Assembly: GCA_050952065.1 (NCBI GenBank)
Contig: JBMNKF010000001.1
Location: 124,001-188,000 of the forward strand
Source: JAXGZG01 sp050952065
Lineage (GTDB): Bacteria > Bacillota > Sulfobacillia > Fermentithermobacillales > Fermentithermobacillaceae
Length of the DNA: 64,000 nt
Direction: 5' to 3'
Shown one piece after another: positions 7,905 to 16,612 of this stretch (its first letter is position 1; the number at the start of each line of letters is the position of its first letter). Both the position numbers and the translations under genes were made by a program. The notes beneath the pieces were generated by a model. That model made no database searches. It saw nothing but the letters and a program-made list of their open reading frames with translations, and was not told the origin of the DNA.

Positions 7905-7933
7905 TTGAGACACCGCCCATAATATGGTATAGT
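7905..7933 (+). promoter_or_regulatory. Sigma-A-type promoter
   Basis: TTGAGA (7905-7910), a 17-base spacer, then TATAGT (7928-7933). This is a near-consensus housekeeping promoter 20 bases after the glycerate kinase-Nudix stop. Transcription would start near 7940, just ahead of the hairpin region at 7949-7999, and then read into the genes at 8033 and 8764. Confidence 0.7.
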
Positions 7934-7948
7934 GCTACTGCGAAGATT

Positions 7949-7999
7949 AGCCCGGTTGGCCGTTTGCGGTCATTCCCGCTTTGCGGGGCCGGGCTTTTT
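7949..7999 (+). terminator. Three-stem leader hairpin with T-run: attenuator-like terminator
   Basis: An outer stem AGCCCGG/CCGGGCT encloses two small hairpins, CCG-TTTG-CGG and CCCGC-TTT-GCGGG, and is followed by TTTT. It begins about 10 bases after the predicted transcription start and ends about 35 bases before the next coding region. It is therefore either an attenuator for the downstream genes or the end of a very short RNA of about 60 nt. No ligand-binding riboswitch class was recognised. Confidence 0.6.
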
Positions 8000-8032
8000 G
8001 CCTGGTTCCAGCACCAGAAAGGGTGTGGAATC

Positions 8033-8749
8033 ATGAGGGACCGGCTAGCCTTGTCCGGTAACCAGTCTCTCGGTGTGAAGCACAAGCGTAGGCGCCTCAT
8101 GGCAGTCTGTCTGGTCTCTTTGGTCATGCTTGTATGTCTTGCTGTACGCTATGTGAATTGTTTTAGGGACAATTTCGTGTTTCTCACAATTGAAGAGTCC
8201 TCAACATTGGCGCTACGGTCGTGGCCACTTTTTTGGGACAGAACTCCCCAGGCCTATTATGACCCGGCTGAGAAGGTGCTGGAGATTCCTTCCGAGGTCA
8301 GTCTGATGGGTGTATCCTTGGCGGTCTACTATAGCGCTATCGGGCAAGGAGTGGAGTATTTCGATTCTCTGAAGTTTTCCCGCACAGGTAGGAGCAAAGT
8401 GGCGCTCCTTGAGCCGATATCGGTGAAAACTCGCAATTGGGAAGGTCAGGAAGTGGATATTATCGACAACTACTCTAGGGTTGTGAGGGGCGATCTGAAA
8501 GTCACTAAGACTACGCCAGACGGTACAGTACATTTGTCCTATGGGAAACGGCAGATAGTATTGGCTGCCGGTGAAACCTGGGCTGAACTGATCCTCAAGA
8601 CTCCTCAAGGAATTGTCGAAGTCGACGCTCTTGAGTGGAGAGGTGCCCTCAATGAAGCATACGAAAACCAGTGGCCTGCAACCCGCTTGGCAATAACCAA
8701 CTATGGTTTATGGCCAAAGGCTTCGGTGAAAGTGGGTGTGATACCTTGA
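8033..8749 (+). CDS. Unknown membrane-anchored extracytoplasmic protein
   Basis: 238 residues. A basic N-terminus (KHKRRR) is followed by one membrane segment, LMAVCLVSLVMLVCLAV, then a soluble, mostly beta-strand domain that would lie outside the cell. The start chosen is ATG at 8033 after GAAAGGGTGTGG. No family was recognised. It shares a promoter and hairpin leader with the secreted hydrolase-like gene that follows, with which its stop overlaps or nearly abuts, so the two products may act together at the cell surface. Confidence 0.7.
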   Translation: MRDRLALSGNQSLGVKHKRRRLMAVCLVSLVMLVCLAVRYVNCFRDNFVFLTIEESSTLALRSWPLFWDRTPQAYYDPAEKVLEIPSEVSLMGVSLAVYYSAIGQGVEYFDSLKFSRTGRSKVALLEPISVKTRNWEGQEVDIIDNYSRVVRGDLKVTKTTPDGTVHLSYGKRQIVLAAGETWAELILKTPQGIVEVDALEWRGALNEAYENQWPATRLAITNYGLWPKASVKVGVIP

Positions 8750-8763
8750 CTAGGATTGCGCCC

Positions 8764-11325
8764 ATGAAGGTCACAGGAGCGATCCTGTTGTGTTTGGCAA
8801 TTGCGGTGGCTACTTCCTCAGCCGGAGCAGGGTTGTGTCGTGCTGCGCCCATCCAAGACGCAACTAGTCGATTGCGCATCCCCGTTCTCCTTGTAGGTGA
8901 ACCCGGTTCAGACCGGGCGCTGTGGGAAAAGGGAGGATTCTTGAGTCGCTTGACCGAGGCAGGGTACAGGGAAGGCGTTGACTTGTTCAGCATTTCTCCC
9001 CAAGAACCCTATCCCGACCTATCCGGTGGTAGCCAAGTCCTCAAGAGTATTGTGGATAGCGCTATGTCCAAAGCGCGAACCGGAGAGATAGACGTGATCG
9101 CGTACGGAACCTCAGGTCTTGTTCTTAGATATGCCTTGGAGTGGGGATATATCAGGGACGGTTCGATTCGGAACCTCATAATGATTGGCTCACCCAACAG
9201 GGGCACTTTTGTTGCCGAGTTCATAAGAGCGTTATCGGAAATCGTAGAGCAAGAGGCGATGCTAGAAAAGGCCACCCGTAGTGCCAGGTTCATTCCTTTT
9301 TCAAGCGGGCCTCTGGAGACGCCCGAATTGCAGCGGGAGCTACTGACTGCTCCCACCGAGCCTTGGGATAACGAAACTGCATGGATATGTGGGAGGGCGT
9401 ACAACGTATATGAGCCGTTGTACGCACAATACGTAGCCGTACGGCACTTGTCACTGCCGTATATCCCTGTACAGTCCCCCAAAGAGACTTTCGCAGGATG
9501 GATTGCCAGTTCGTTCGCCCAGTTTTGGCAGACAGCCGTGGTTGAGGCGGTTGACCCGCCACTATTCCGAGGGATTGACACGATTCCTGACGGTGGCAGG
9601 ATGCCGCTGCCAGGAGAGGACCTGTCTTGTGCCTACTACGAGATTCTCTCTATGGATGTGGCCAAGAACCTCTACGTCATGCGTACTGCATCTCGAGGAG
9701 GACTATTGGAATCACTAACAAAGGATCCGTACCTCCCTGTCGACTGGACAGATGCATTGATCCACTACGGCCAACGCTTGTTATCTTACTACGTGGGCAA
9801 GGCGCTGATTACCCTGAAGTCTCAAGCAGAGACTGTTATCTCGGACAGTGTCCTCAGTTACGCAGGATTTACTGAAGGTAAGGACTCACCGTTCTTGAGG
9901 CGTTTGATCAGGGAGGACATGGTTGTGAATCTGGGGTCTTCGTTGCGAAATCGTTTTCTGCGGGTGCCAGCCAACTGCTATCTGGCGGATCTCAACGAGG
10001 TTTCGATGGATCTGTCACATGACAGGATCACCAGATACGTCAACATAGCCGGAAGTTGTCCAAATCTCTGGTCTCTGGCTTGGCCTCAGACAGCCCCTAA
10101 CGATCTTTACTGCGAGGTAGATTCGGCCATAGGGCCCGTGGGACCCAAGGATATCGTCAGGGTGTTCTCAGGGATCTTTGGAACTTCCCACAAAGGTCTT
10201 GTGGGTCAGAAGGGTGTCCACGAATACATCCTCTCGATCCTGAGCGGGCCGGACCTAGCCGCTGCAACGCTCCGAATTCAGGAAGGACAACCCCCGAAAC
10301 AGATGAAGACTTCTTCATGGGTGCCGTCGCATGTAGATTTATCCAGCGGAGTGACATGTCTCGAATTCGATTTGCAAGAACCTCCGCAAGACTGGGCGTA
10401 CCGGATCTGGGCGGAAAATGGCGAGTACTTGGAAACCCTAGCCAGTCCGACCAGAGGGGGTACTTTTCAGGTGCGCGTGCCTATTGGCAGCGAAAGGGTC
10501 TGGATCAGGCTTGTGCGCAAGGAACCCATGAATCCCATCATCTCTGGAGCAAAGGTGGACTCGGCATTCGCCAGAGAGATAACTCAGTTGGTGACAGTCA
10601 GAGGATTGGGCAGTGTACAGGAAACCGGTGGCCCGGGGACAGGAGGCAACCCAGGAACGGGAATTGGGGGCACATCCTGGGGAGGTAACTTGGGGACACA
10701 ACCCGCACCGGGGACCGGAGACGCCACCGACGACCCCAGCCAACCGGACATTCCGCTCATTAGGGCTGTATATCGGACAAAGCGTACGACTCTTAAGGAA
10801 CCCAAAGAGACATACCACCGGTTCTGGAACATAGATTTCGGCGATGGCCAAAGGAAAGTCATAGAGGACCAACCGGAGCTGTGTCTAGAGCACGAATACA
10901 GGAAGCCGGGTGACTACAGAGTGACCGCGGTTTCCTACGACAACAACGGCAAGGAGATCTTGGCCAAGACTTGGGACATAACTGTCACCGAATACGATCG
11001 CGTGCACTCATTCCAATGCCTAAGCATCCGAAGACAGCCTGTGGACTTGACACTGGAGGGGCCACAGAAATGGATCACAGGTAAGCCCGCCGAGTATCGC
11101 GCCGGCCTCCAAATGGATCTATTGCCCGAAGTCCAATTAGTAGACGCCGTATATGATCCCGGAGAAAGGTTCATGGTGTTGTGGGAACGGGCAGGAGATT
11201 TCTCTGTGGGTTGCGCAGTGACAGTCCAGTTAACCTACAGGTTGGAGGACAAGGTAGCTATCGTCAAGAACACCTATCTGACTACTGTTCCGGTGACAGT
11301 ACTGACAACAGGCGTCACCAATTGA
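8764..11325 (+). CDS. Secreted alpha/beta-hydrolase-like protein with C-terminal PKD-like domain
   Basis: 853 residues from ATG at 8764. An in-frame TTG at 8746 overlapping the previous stop is the alternative, and neither has a strong ribosome site. It starts with a signal peptide (MKVTGAILLCLAIAVAT). The N-terminal third looks like a lipase/PGAP1-type hydrolase: VLLVGEPGSDRALWEKGGFL, then IDVIAYGTSGLVLRYALE at the nucleophile elbow and LIMIGSPNRGT. The elbow reads GTSGL, lacking the last Gly of GxSxG. A Gly/Thr/Pro linker near residues 620-660 leads to a PKD-like segment (NIDFGDGQRK, HEYRKPGDYRVTAVSYD). The substrate is unknown; it is presumably a cell-surface or extracellular enzyme or adhesin. 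Confidence 0.75.
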   Translation: MKVTGAILLCLAIAVATSSAGAGLCRAAPIQDATSRLRIPVLLVGEPGSDRALWEKGGFLSRLTEAGYREGVDLFSISPQEPYPDLSGGSQVLKSIVDSAMSKARTGEIDVIAYGTSGLVLRYALEWGYIRDGSIRNLIMIGSPNRGTFVAEFIRALSEIVEQEAMLEKATRSARFIPFSSGPLETPELQRELLTAPTEPWDNETAWICGRAYNVYEPLYAQYVAVRHLSLPYIPVQSPKETFAGWIASSFAQFWQTAVVEAVDPPLFRGIDTIPDGGRMPLPGEDLSCAYYEILSMDVAKNLYVMRTASRGGLLESLTKDPYLPVDWTDALIHYGQRLLSYYVGKALITLKSQAETVISDSVLSYAGFTEGKDSPFLRRLIREDMVVNLGSSLRNRFLRVPANCYLADLNEVSMDLSHDRITRYVNIAGSCPNLWSLAWPQTAPNDLYCEVDSAIGPVGPKDIVRVFSGIFGTSHKGLVGQKGVHEYILSILSGPDLAAATLRIQEGQPPKQMKTSSWVPSHVDLSSGVTCLEFDLQEPPQDWAYRIWAENGEYLETLASPTRGGTFQVRVPIGSERVWIRLVRKEPMNPIISGAKVDSAFAREITQLVTVRGLGSVQETGGPGTGGNPGTGIGGTSWGGNLGTQPAPGTGDATDDPSQPDIPLIRAVYRTKRTTLKEPKETYHRFWNIDFGDGQRKVIEDQPELCLEHEYRKPGDYRVTAVSYDNNGKEILAKTWDITVTEYDRVHSFQCLSIRRQPVDLTLEGPQKWITGKPAEYRAGLQMDLLPEVQLVDAVYDPGERFMVLWERAGDFSVGCAVTVQLTYRLEDKVAIVKNTYLTTVPVTVLTTGVTN

Positions 11326-11487
11326 GGTTTAAGGTTTCTTCCAATTAAGGTGCTTTCCAACGGAACTCTGTCCCGAGTGACTGCGTCTACACGTGTGTGA
11401 TGCCGGGGCGGCTCTTGGGGTTTGTTGCGCAGAGCCTTCCCGGTCCTTGCAGTCTCTCCTCGGATCATAGTCAAGAGGTGACGACCA

Positions 11488-12315
11488 GTGATAAAGGTAT
11501 CGGGGCTTACTAAAAACTATAGCATGGGTAAGGTACAGGTTCCCGCCCTGCAAGGCGTAGATTTGGAGTTCCCTGCCGGCCAGTTCAGCTGCATAATGGG
11601 ACCTTCCGGCTCGGGAAAGTCGACTCTTATGAACATTCTGGGTTGTTTAGACCGTCCTACTGCGGGTACATACCTGCTGGACGGGGAAGACGTCAGCAAG
11701 AAGTCCGACAACGATCTGGCTCTAGTGAGAAACCGGTACATAGGATTCATCTTCCAGGTCTTTAACCTCCTATCTAGGACCGATGCCCTATCCAACGTCG
11801 AACTGCCGCTCATATACAGAGGTATGGGTGTCCGTGAAAGGCGAGAAAGAGCAAAGGCAGCTCTAGAGGCTGTAGGGCTTTCGGACAGGTTGAGACATCG
11901 TCCCAACGAACTGTCCGGCGGCGAGCAACAAAGAGTTGCCATCGCCAGAGCCATTGCCGGGGATCCGAAAATCATCCTGGCCGATGAGCCAACAGGAAAC
12001 CTCGATTCCCGTTCCGGTGAAGAGGTTATGGCCATATTTCAGGATCTTCACGAAAGAGGCATCACTCTCATTCTTGTCACTCACGACCCCGATATCGCGA
12101 GACACGCGGAGCGCGTTGTGTCCATGAGAGATGGGCGAGTAGTATCTGACGTCATGGTGAAAAACCGCTTGTATGCCCGAGAGATGTTGGCCAACATGCC
12201 CGCCCCCAGAGGTTGCCCATGCCGGCGCGGGCGACAGTGCCATCCTTGCCACTTTGCCATAAAGGAGATGGGTCGTCCTACGGGTTCATGGCGTCTCGGG
12301 CGACCCGTCTTATGA
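11488..12315 (+). CDS. ABC transporter ATP-binding protein, MacB/LolD type
   Basis: 275 residues, starting at GTG after AAGAGGTG. Complete ATPase motifs: Walker A GPSGSGKST, Q-loop, signature LSGGEQQR, Walker B IILADEP and the H-loop THD. The sequence is typical of ATPases that drive FtsX/MacB-type permeases, which move lipids, peptides or drugs or work as mechanotransmitters. No permease is adjacent; the nearest are the FtsX-like genes at 20.2-23.0 kb on the other strand. Beyond the usual end (about residue 225) is a Cys-rich tail, CPCRRGRQCHPCHFA, that could bind metal. The 3' end overlaps a convergent gene by 38 bases. Confidence 0.92.
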   Translation: MIKVSGLTKNYSMGKVQVPALQGVDLEFPAGQFSCIMGPSGSGKSTLMNILGCLDRPTAGTYLLDGEDVSKKSDNDLALVRNRYIGFIFQVFNLLSRTDALSNVELPLIYRGMGVRERRERAKAALEAVGLSDRLRHRPNELSGGEQQRVAIARAIAGDPKIILADEPTGNLDSRSGEEVMAIFQDLHERGITLILVTHDPDIARHAERVVSMRDGRVVSDVMVKNRLYAREMLANMPAPRGCPCRRGRQCHPCHFAIKEMGRPTGSWRLGRPVL

Positions 12316-12694
12316 GATCCTTGCCTTCAGCGCTCTTGAGGAACGCGTCTAGGGTTTCTAACAGAGCGCTTCGAAACTCTGGGGAATTTACGGCCTCGTT
12401 GAAGAATGCCTTGAATGTGTCCTGGGACTGACTGCTGATTAATTCGGAGACTACGGCTTTGCCCTGGTCTGAGGCGAGAATTTCTTGAACCATGGCCTTG
12501 ACTAACGACATATCGATGTTTGAGGTGCCCGCTGAGTTCGATCCCGTGGCAAGAGGAAGGCTGGTCAGGTAAGTAACAGCCTTGGCCCAAAGAGCCGGCG
12601 AATACTGCCTTACGCCTAATGTGATTCCCACTGTAAGTCCGATGCCGAGGCATACCCCTATGAGAACGAGGGCAATAACACGTCCTGGAGACAA
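12278..12694 (-). CDS. Unknown membrane-anchored protein
   Basis: 138 residues if translation starts at TTG 12694, which has an ideal site (AGGAGG at 12709-12704, 9 bases away). The frame is open up to an ATG at 12727, but that start has no site and would place the Shine-Dalgarno sequence inside the gene. One N-terminal membrane segment (VIALVLIGVCLGIGLTVGIT) is followed by a helical, soluble C-terminal domain (VKAMVQEILASDQGK, FKAFFNEAVNSPEFR). No family was recognised. It overlaps the ATPase gene tail to tail and diverges from lgt. Confidence 0.6.
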   Translation of the reverse strand: MSPGRVIALVLIGVCLGIGLTVGITLGVRQYSPALWAKAVTYLTSLPLATGSNSAGTSNIDMSLVKAMVQEILASDQGKAVVSELISSQSQDTFKAFFNEAVNSPEFRSALLETLDAFLKSAEGKDLIRRVARDAMNP

Positions 12695-12772
12695 CTGGCA
12701 ATACCTCCTATGTCTCCTATGATGCATTTACTGGTATGCGATTATTCAGCCATGTTATGATTGAGAAGGTGA

Positions 12773-13531
12773 TTGCCTGTGCATCCAGTGCTTTTCAGAT
12801 TGGGAAATATAGAGTTCTATTCATATGGCCTTATGATAGGGATAGGCTTCGTAGCCGGCATCTGGCTTGCGTCCAAGAGGGCTGAGAAGAAAGGAATCGA
12901 CCCCGACTCCATGTTCTGGCTGTTTGTTCTGCTTTTGGCCGCTGGGATGGTAGGTGGAAGACTCTTTCACGTTGTGCTGAATACCTGGTACTATCAGGAC
13001 TGGAGAAGTGTCCTCGATACCCGAAATGGAGGCCTCTCCATTCACGGGGTCTTGGTTGGCGGTGCTTTGGCTTTGGCTGCCTATGCCCGGTCAAAAGAGG
13101 CCAGATTCTTGGATTTGGCTGACCTCCTCGCACCCTCAGTGGCCCTTGGTCAGGCAATTGGTCGAATTGGCTGCTTCATGTCGGGTTGCTGCTATGGTGT
13201 TGAGACTTCGGGGACGTGGGGATTCTACACCAGATTTGCGCCGGGCCTCAGGCATCCATACCAGATATACGAGAGTCTGGCCAATTTCATCTTAGTAGTG
13301 GCCGTGATTAGAGTATCTGACAAGACTAAGGTGTCTGGTACTGCCTTTTGGACCTATGTGGCCGGATACTCAGGTATACGCTTCTTCTTGGAGTTTTTCC
13401 GGGACAACGATTCCTACCTGTGGGGCCTCAGCTATGGACAATGGACTTCCTTGGCAGGTTTGGCGGCGGCTCTTGTCATCGTGATTTACAGCCGAGCGAA
13501 GTCCAGAAGTCAGGTTCCTCAGGCGGAGTAG
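12773..13531 (+). CDS. lgt: Prolipoprotein diacylglyceryl transferase
   Basis: 252 residues, multi-pass. Lgt moves a diacylglyceryl group from phosphatidylglycerol to the lipobox Cys of prolipoproteins at the membrane. Family features include the N-terminal IEFYSYGLMIGIGFVAGIW, the mid-protein GGLSIHGVLVGG, the signature region GQAIGRIGCFMSGCCYG and the C-terminal RFFLEFFRDND. The start is TTG at 12773 after GAGAAGGTGA. The lipoproteins at 40.7 and 45.3 kb are possible clients. The next gene begins 5 bases downstream, so the two are likely co-transcribed. Confidence 0.95.
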   Translation: MPVHPVLFRLGNIEFYSYGLMIGIGFVAGIWLASKRAEKKGIDPDSMFWLFVLLLAAGMVGGRLFHVVLNTWYYQDWRSVLDTRNGGLSIHGVLVGGALALAAYARSKEARFLDLADLLAPSVALGQAIGRIGCFMSGCCYGVETSGTWGFYTRFAPGLRHPYQIYESLANFILVVAVIRVSDKTKVSGTAFWTYVAGYSGIRFFLEFFRDNDSYLWGLSYGQWTSLAGLAAALVIVIYSRAKSRSQVPQAE

Positions 13532-13535
13532 AGGT

Positions 13536-14060
13536 GTGGGGGCGCGTGCCGCGAATCGGGCTCAGACCGTAGCCAGAATCGCCATCATGGTGTCTCTGGC
13601 CAGCGTTCTTCACGCCGTAGAGGCTCTGATCCCTGTACCATATGTCGTCCCAGGCGCCAAGCTGGGACTGGCCAATGTCGTGGCGCTCTATGCAGTGGCA
13701 ACCCTGGGACTCAGGGAAGCCTTAGCCATAAGTTTCCTCAGGACTCTCTTGGGCAGCCTAATAACTGGGACTTTCCTTAACACCGGCTACTACATTGGCA
13801 CTGCTGGAGCTCTGGCGTCGACTTTGATGATGAGCCTAGTTTGGATGCTATTTCACGGGCATGTAAGCGTCGTAGGAGTGAGCGTCATTGGAGCTGTTAC
13901 TCACAACTTGGCCCAGCTCTTGACTGCGGTGCTTCTACTCAGAACGACGGGGGTGCTTTTTTATATCCCGTATCTGCTTCTCTTCGCCATTCCTACCGGC
14001 GTGTTCGTGGGTTTTGTCTGCAAGAGGGTGTTGGCTTCTGGTCGCGGTTCGGGAACCTGA
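13536..14060 (+). CDS. Gx transporter family / HepI-like membrane protein
   Basis: 174 residues, about five membrane segments, starting at GTG. It matches the family annotated as Gx transporter or heptaprenyl diphosphate synthase component I, with VEALIPVPYVVPGAKLGLAN and TLLGSLITGTFL as its characteristic conserved stretches. Its overall form is like an ECF-type S-component, so small-molecule uptake is more likely than prenyl synthesis. In many Firmicutes this gene lies near an NusG/KOW-domain gene or FMN-binding genes; here its neighbours are lgt and rex. Confidence 0.85.
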   Translation: MGARAANRAQTVARIAIMVSLASVLHAVEALIPVPYVVPGAKLGLANVVALYAVATLGLREALAISFLRTLLGSLITGTFLNTGYYIGTAGALASTLMMSLVWMLFHGHVSVVGVSVIGAVTHNLAQLLTAVLLLRTTGVLFYIPYLLLFAIPTGVFVGFVCKRVLASGRGSGT

Positions 14061-14139
14061 GAGAGGGCCAGACCAGACCCTGGAGATGCCGGGGTGACAT
14101 GGGCTACATGACAACGTGCTTCGCAAAGGAGGTGAAAGA

Positions 14140-14772
14140 GTGTTAAGAAACAGGATTCCCGACGTCGTAATACACCGGTTGATTGGGTATCTGCGCGTTC
14201 TGCAGGAGATGCAGGCAGAGCCCGATGACTTCATATCCAGCGCTGAATTGGGAGAAAAGTCTCTCGTCAACAGCGCTCAAGTAAGAAAAGACCTGGCGTT
14301 GTTCGGTGAGTTCGGCAAACAAGGTGTCGGATACCCAGTTCGGAGCCTTCTAGATGAGTTGACGAAGATCCTGCGGGCTGATCGCGATATGGCCGTGTCC
14401 TTGTTCGGAGTTGGCGAACTGGGTACGGCGCTCGTAAGATACCTGTCTGTCAGAAAACGGTACGATCCCAGTTACAGGTTCACCATTAGAGCATTGTTCG
14501 ATGAGGACAAACGCAAGATTGGTACCAAGCTTGAGGGTTTGGTCATTAACCCTTTGTCGGAACTTCCGAGGCTTACCCAGTCCGGCGATATTAAGCTAAG
14601 CATCATAACTGTTCCTGCTTCAGCGGCTCAGGAAGTAGTTAACTTTGCCGTGGCGTGCGGAATTCGAGGATTCTTGAACTTTGCTCCCGTTAAGCTGAAG
14701 GTTCCACCTGATGCGCGGGTTCAGAACGTCGACGTGACATTTCTGCTTCAAGAACTTGCTTTCTACCTGTGA
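14140..14772 (+). CDS. rex: Redox-sensing transcriptional repressor Rex
   Basis: 210 residues from GTG at 14140, preceded by a very strong site (AAAGGAGGTGA). The N-terminal winged helix includes SAQVRKDLALFGEFG, which reads the operator. The C-terminal Rossmann domain (VSLFGVGELGTAL) binds NADH/NAD+, and the final helix is the domain-swapped dimer arm. Rex represses fermentation and anaerobic respiration genes when the NADH/NAD+ ratio is low. It lies directly upstream of the methylmalonyl-CoA decarboxylase genes, which may be targets, but I found no clear TTGTGA/TCACAA operator pair in the 205 bases between them. Confidence 0.95.
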   Translation: MLRNRIPDVVIHRLIGYLRVLQEMQAEPDDFISSAELGEKSLVNSAQVRKDLALFGEFGKQGVGYPVRSLLDELTKILRADRDMAVSLFGVGELGTALVRYLSVRKRYDPSYRFTIRALFDEDKRKIGTKLEGLVINPLSELPRLTQSGDIKLSIITVPASAAQEVVNFAVACGIRGFLNFAPVKLKVPPDARVQNVDVTFLLQELAFYL

Positions 14773-14977
14773 CTGTCATAGCTCAAGTTGGTTGATTGGC
14801 CCATTCGAGGAGTCCATGGTTACTTAGCGGACAGAATCTGTGGTAGCATGACAATCGCTTTTGTGATTCTGAAGATGGGCACTTCGTGTTATGATAGCGT
14901 GGGTGAGGAAGTGTGTATAGAATTGGCTGGTCCAAAAGCACCATAATGGTCTATAATTCCTCCCGGAGGTGACATAG

Positions 14978-16543
14978 TTGGCCGAATCGTTGTCGCAGTT
15001 TGAGGAGAAGCTCAGGGACTTAGCGAAACGCCGGGAAACTATTGAACAGGGTGGTGGGGCAGCAAGAATAGAACGCCAGCACAAAGCGGGTAAGTTGACT
15101 GCTCGCGAGAGGGTGGCCGCCCTTTTTGACCCGGGCACGTTTGTGGAGATTGACGCTTTCGTTACCCACCGTGCAAAAGAGTTTGGAATGGAGAAAGTAC
15201 AGGCGCCGGGAGAAGGTGTAGTCACCGGATACGGCCTGGTCAACGGAAGAGCAGTATGTGTGGCTTCACAGGACTTCACCGTGATAGGCGGCTCTTTGGG
15301 AGAGATGCACGCAGCCAAGATAGTCAAAGCCATGGAACTAGCCGCAAAGGTCGGTATCCCCTTCGTCTCCCTCAATGACTCAGGTGGCGCCAGAATCCAG
15401 GAAGGCGTAGACGCTCTACGAGGTTACGGTGACATCTTCTTCAGGAACGTACAGTACTCAGGAGTTATCCCCCAGATTTCGGTGATTCTCGGACCTTGCG
15501 CCGGTGGCGCAGTGTATTCCCCAGCACTCACCGACTTTGTTTTCATGGTTGAAGGGATCTCCAACATGTTCATCACCGGCCCTCAGGTCATCAAAGCGGT
15601 TACGGGCGAGGAAGTGACGGTAGAACAGCTGGGCGGCGCAGGAGTACATAGTCAAGTCAGCGGAAACGCCCATTTCGTGGCGCCTGACGAAGAAACCTGC
15701 TTAGAGATGATCAAAGCCCTTCTTGGCTTCCTGCCCTCTAATAATCAGGAAGATCCTCCGTACTTCGAGCCAAGCGATGATCCGGCGCGGCTCACACCGG
15801 AACTCAGAGAGATAGTCCCGGCCGAACAGAACAAGAGCTACGATATGCACGAAGTGATTTACTCTATGGTGGACAACGGCGAGTTCCTTGAGGTTCTCAA
15901 GGATTACGCCCAAAACATCATAACTGGATTTGCCCGACTAAATGGCAGGTCCATTGGGATCATCGCAAACCAGCCAAACGTGAAAGCAGGTTGTTTGGAC
16001 ATAAACGCGTCAGACAAAGCCTCAAGGTTCATCAGGTTTTGTGACGCCTTCAACATCGCTTTGGTCACTTTGGCCGATGTACCTGGCTACCTACCCGGAG
16101 TCGATCAAGAGTACGGCGGAATTATCAGGCACGGAGCCAAACTCCTGTATGCCTACTCCGAAGCGACGGTTCCCAAGATCACCGTTATCACCAGAAAGTC
16201 CTATGGTGGAGCGTATTTGGCTATGTGCGCCAGACACTTAGGTGCCGACATGGTGTTTGCGTTCCCCACTGCGGAGATCGCAGTCATGGGGCCGGAAGGT
16301 GCAGCCAACATCGTGTTTAGGGATGAGATCGCCAAAGCGGACAATCCGGAAGAAAAGCGCAAAGAGAAAATTCAGGAATTCAGAAACGTGTTTGCCAATC
16401 CATATGTGGCCGCTAGCAGGGGCTTCATCGACGACGTCATTGATCCTCAGGAGATAAGGCCCAAGGTTATCGGTGCTCTTGAACTGCTAGTCACAAAGAA
16501 GGCCGAGGTTCCTCCGAGGAAGCACGGGAATATGCCTGTGTAG
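14978..16543 (+). CDS. mmdA: Methylmalonyl-CoA decarboxylase alpha subunit (carboxyltransferase)
   Basis: 521 residues of the acyl-CoA carboxyltransferase family. The start is TTG at 14978 after GGAGGTGACATAG. It carries both crotonase-like halves, with LNDSGGARIQEGVDAL and GPCAGGAVYSPALTDF in the first and VPGYLPGVDQEYGGIIRHGAK in the second. In the Na+-pumping complex this subunit moves the carboxyl group of (S)-methylmalonyl-CoA to the biotin carrier. The following delta, biotin-carrier and beta genes identify the complex as a decarboxylase and not a propionyl-CoA carboxylase, which would need a biotin carboxylase subunit. Confidence 0.93.
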   Translation: MAESLSQFEEKLRDLAKRRETIEQGGGAARIERQHKAGKLTARERVAALFDPGTFVEIDAFVTHRAKEFGMEKVQAPGEGVVTGYGLVNGRAVCVASQDFTVIGGSLGEMHAAKIVKAMELAAKVGIPFVSLNDSGGARIQEGVDALRGYGDIFFRNVQYSGVIPQISVILGPCAGGAVYSPALTDFVFMVEGISNMFITGPQVIKAVTGEEVTVEQLGGAGVHSQVSGNAHFVAPDEETCLEMIKALLGFLPSNNQEDPPYFEPSDDPARLTPELREIVPAEQNKSYDMHEVIYSMVDNGEFLEVLKDYAQNIITGFARLNGRSIGIIANQPNVKAGCLDINASDKASRFIRFCDAFNIALVTLADVPGYLPGVDQEYGGIIRHGAKLLYAYSEATVPKITVITRKSYGGAYLAMCARHLGADMVFAFPTAEIAVMGPEGAANIVFRDEIAKADNPEEKRKEKIQEFRNVFANPYVAASRGFIDDVIDPQEIRPKVIGALELLVTKKAEVPPRKHGNMPV

Positions 16544-16612
16544 GGCGGCTTCGTATGCGAGAGAGACGATGATCAATGCTCCCGGGGAGAGGGGAGTAGG
16601 GAGGTAAGCAAC

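Noticed and set aside
11326..11487. Riboswitch or T-box leader before the MacB-type ATPase
   Set aside because: None of the conserved blocks of known leaders could be found, and there is no terminator-like stem with a T-run.
14773..14977. Rex operator between rex and mmdA
   Set aside because: A single TTGTGA half-site was seen at about 14861 without the matching TCACAA half at the right distance.
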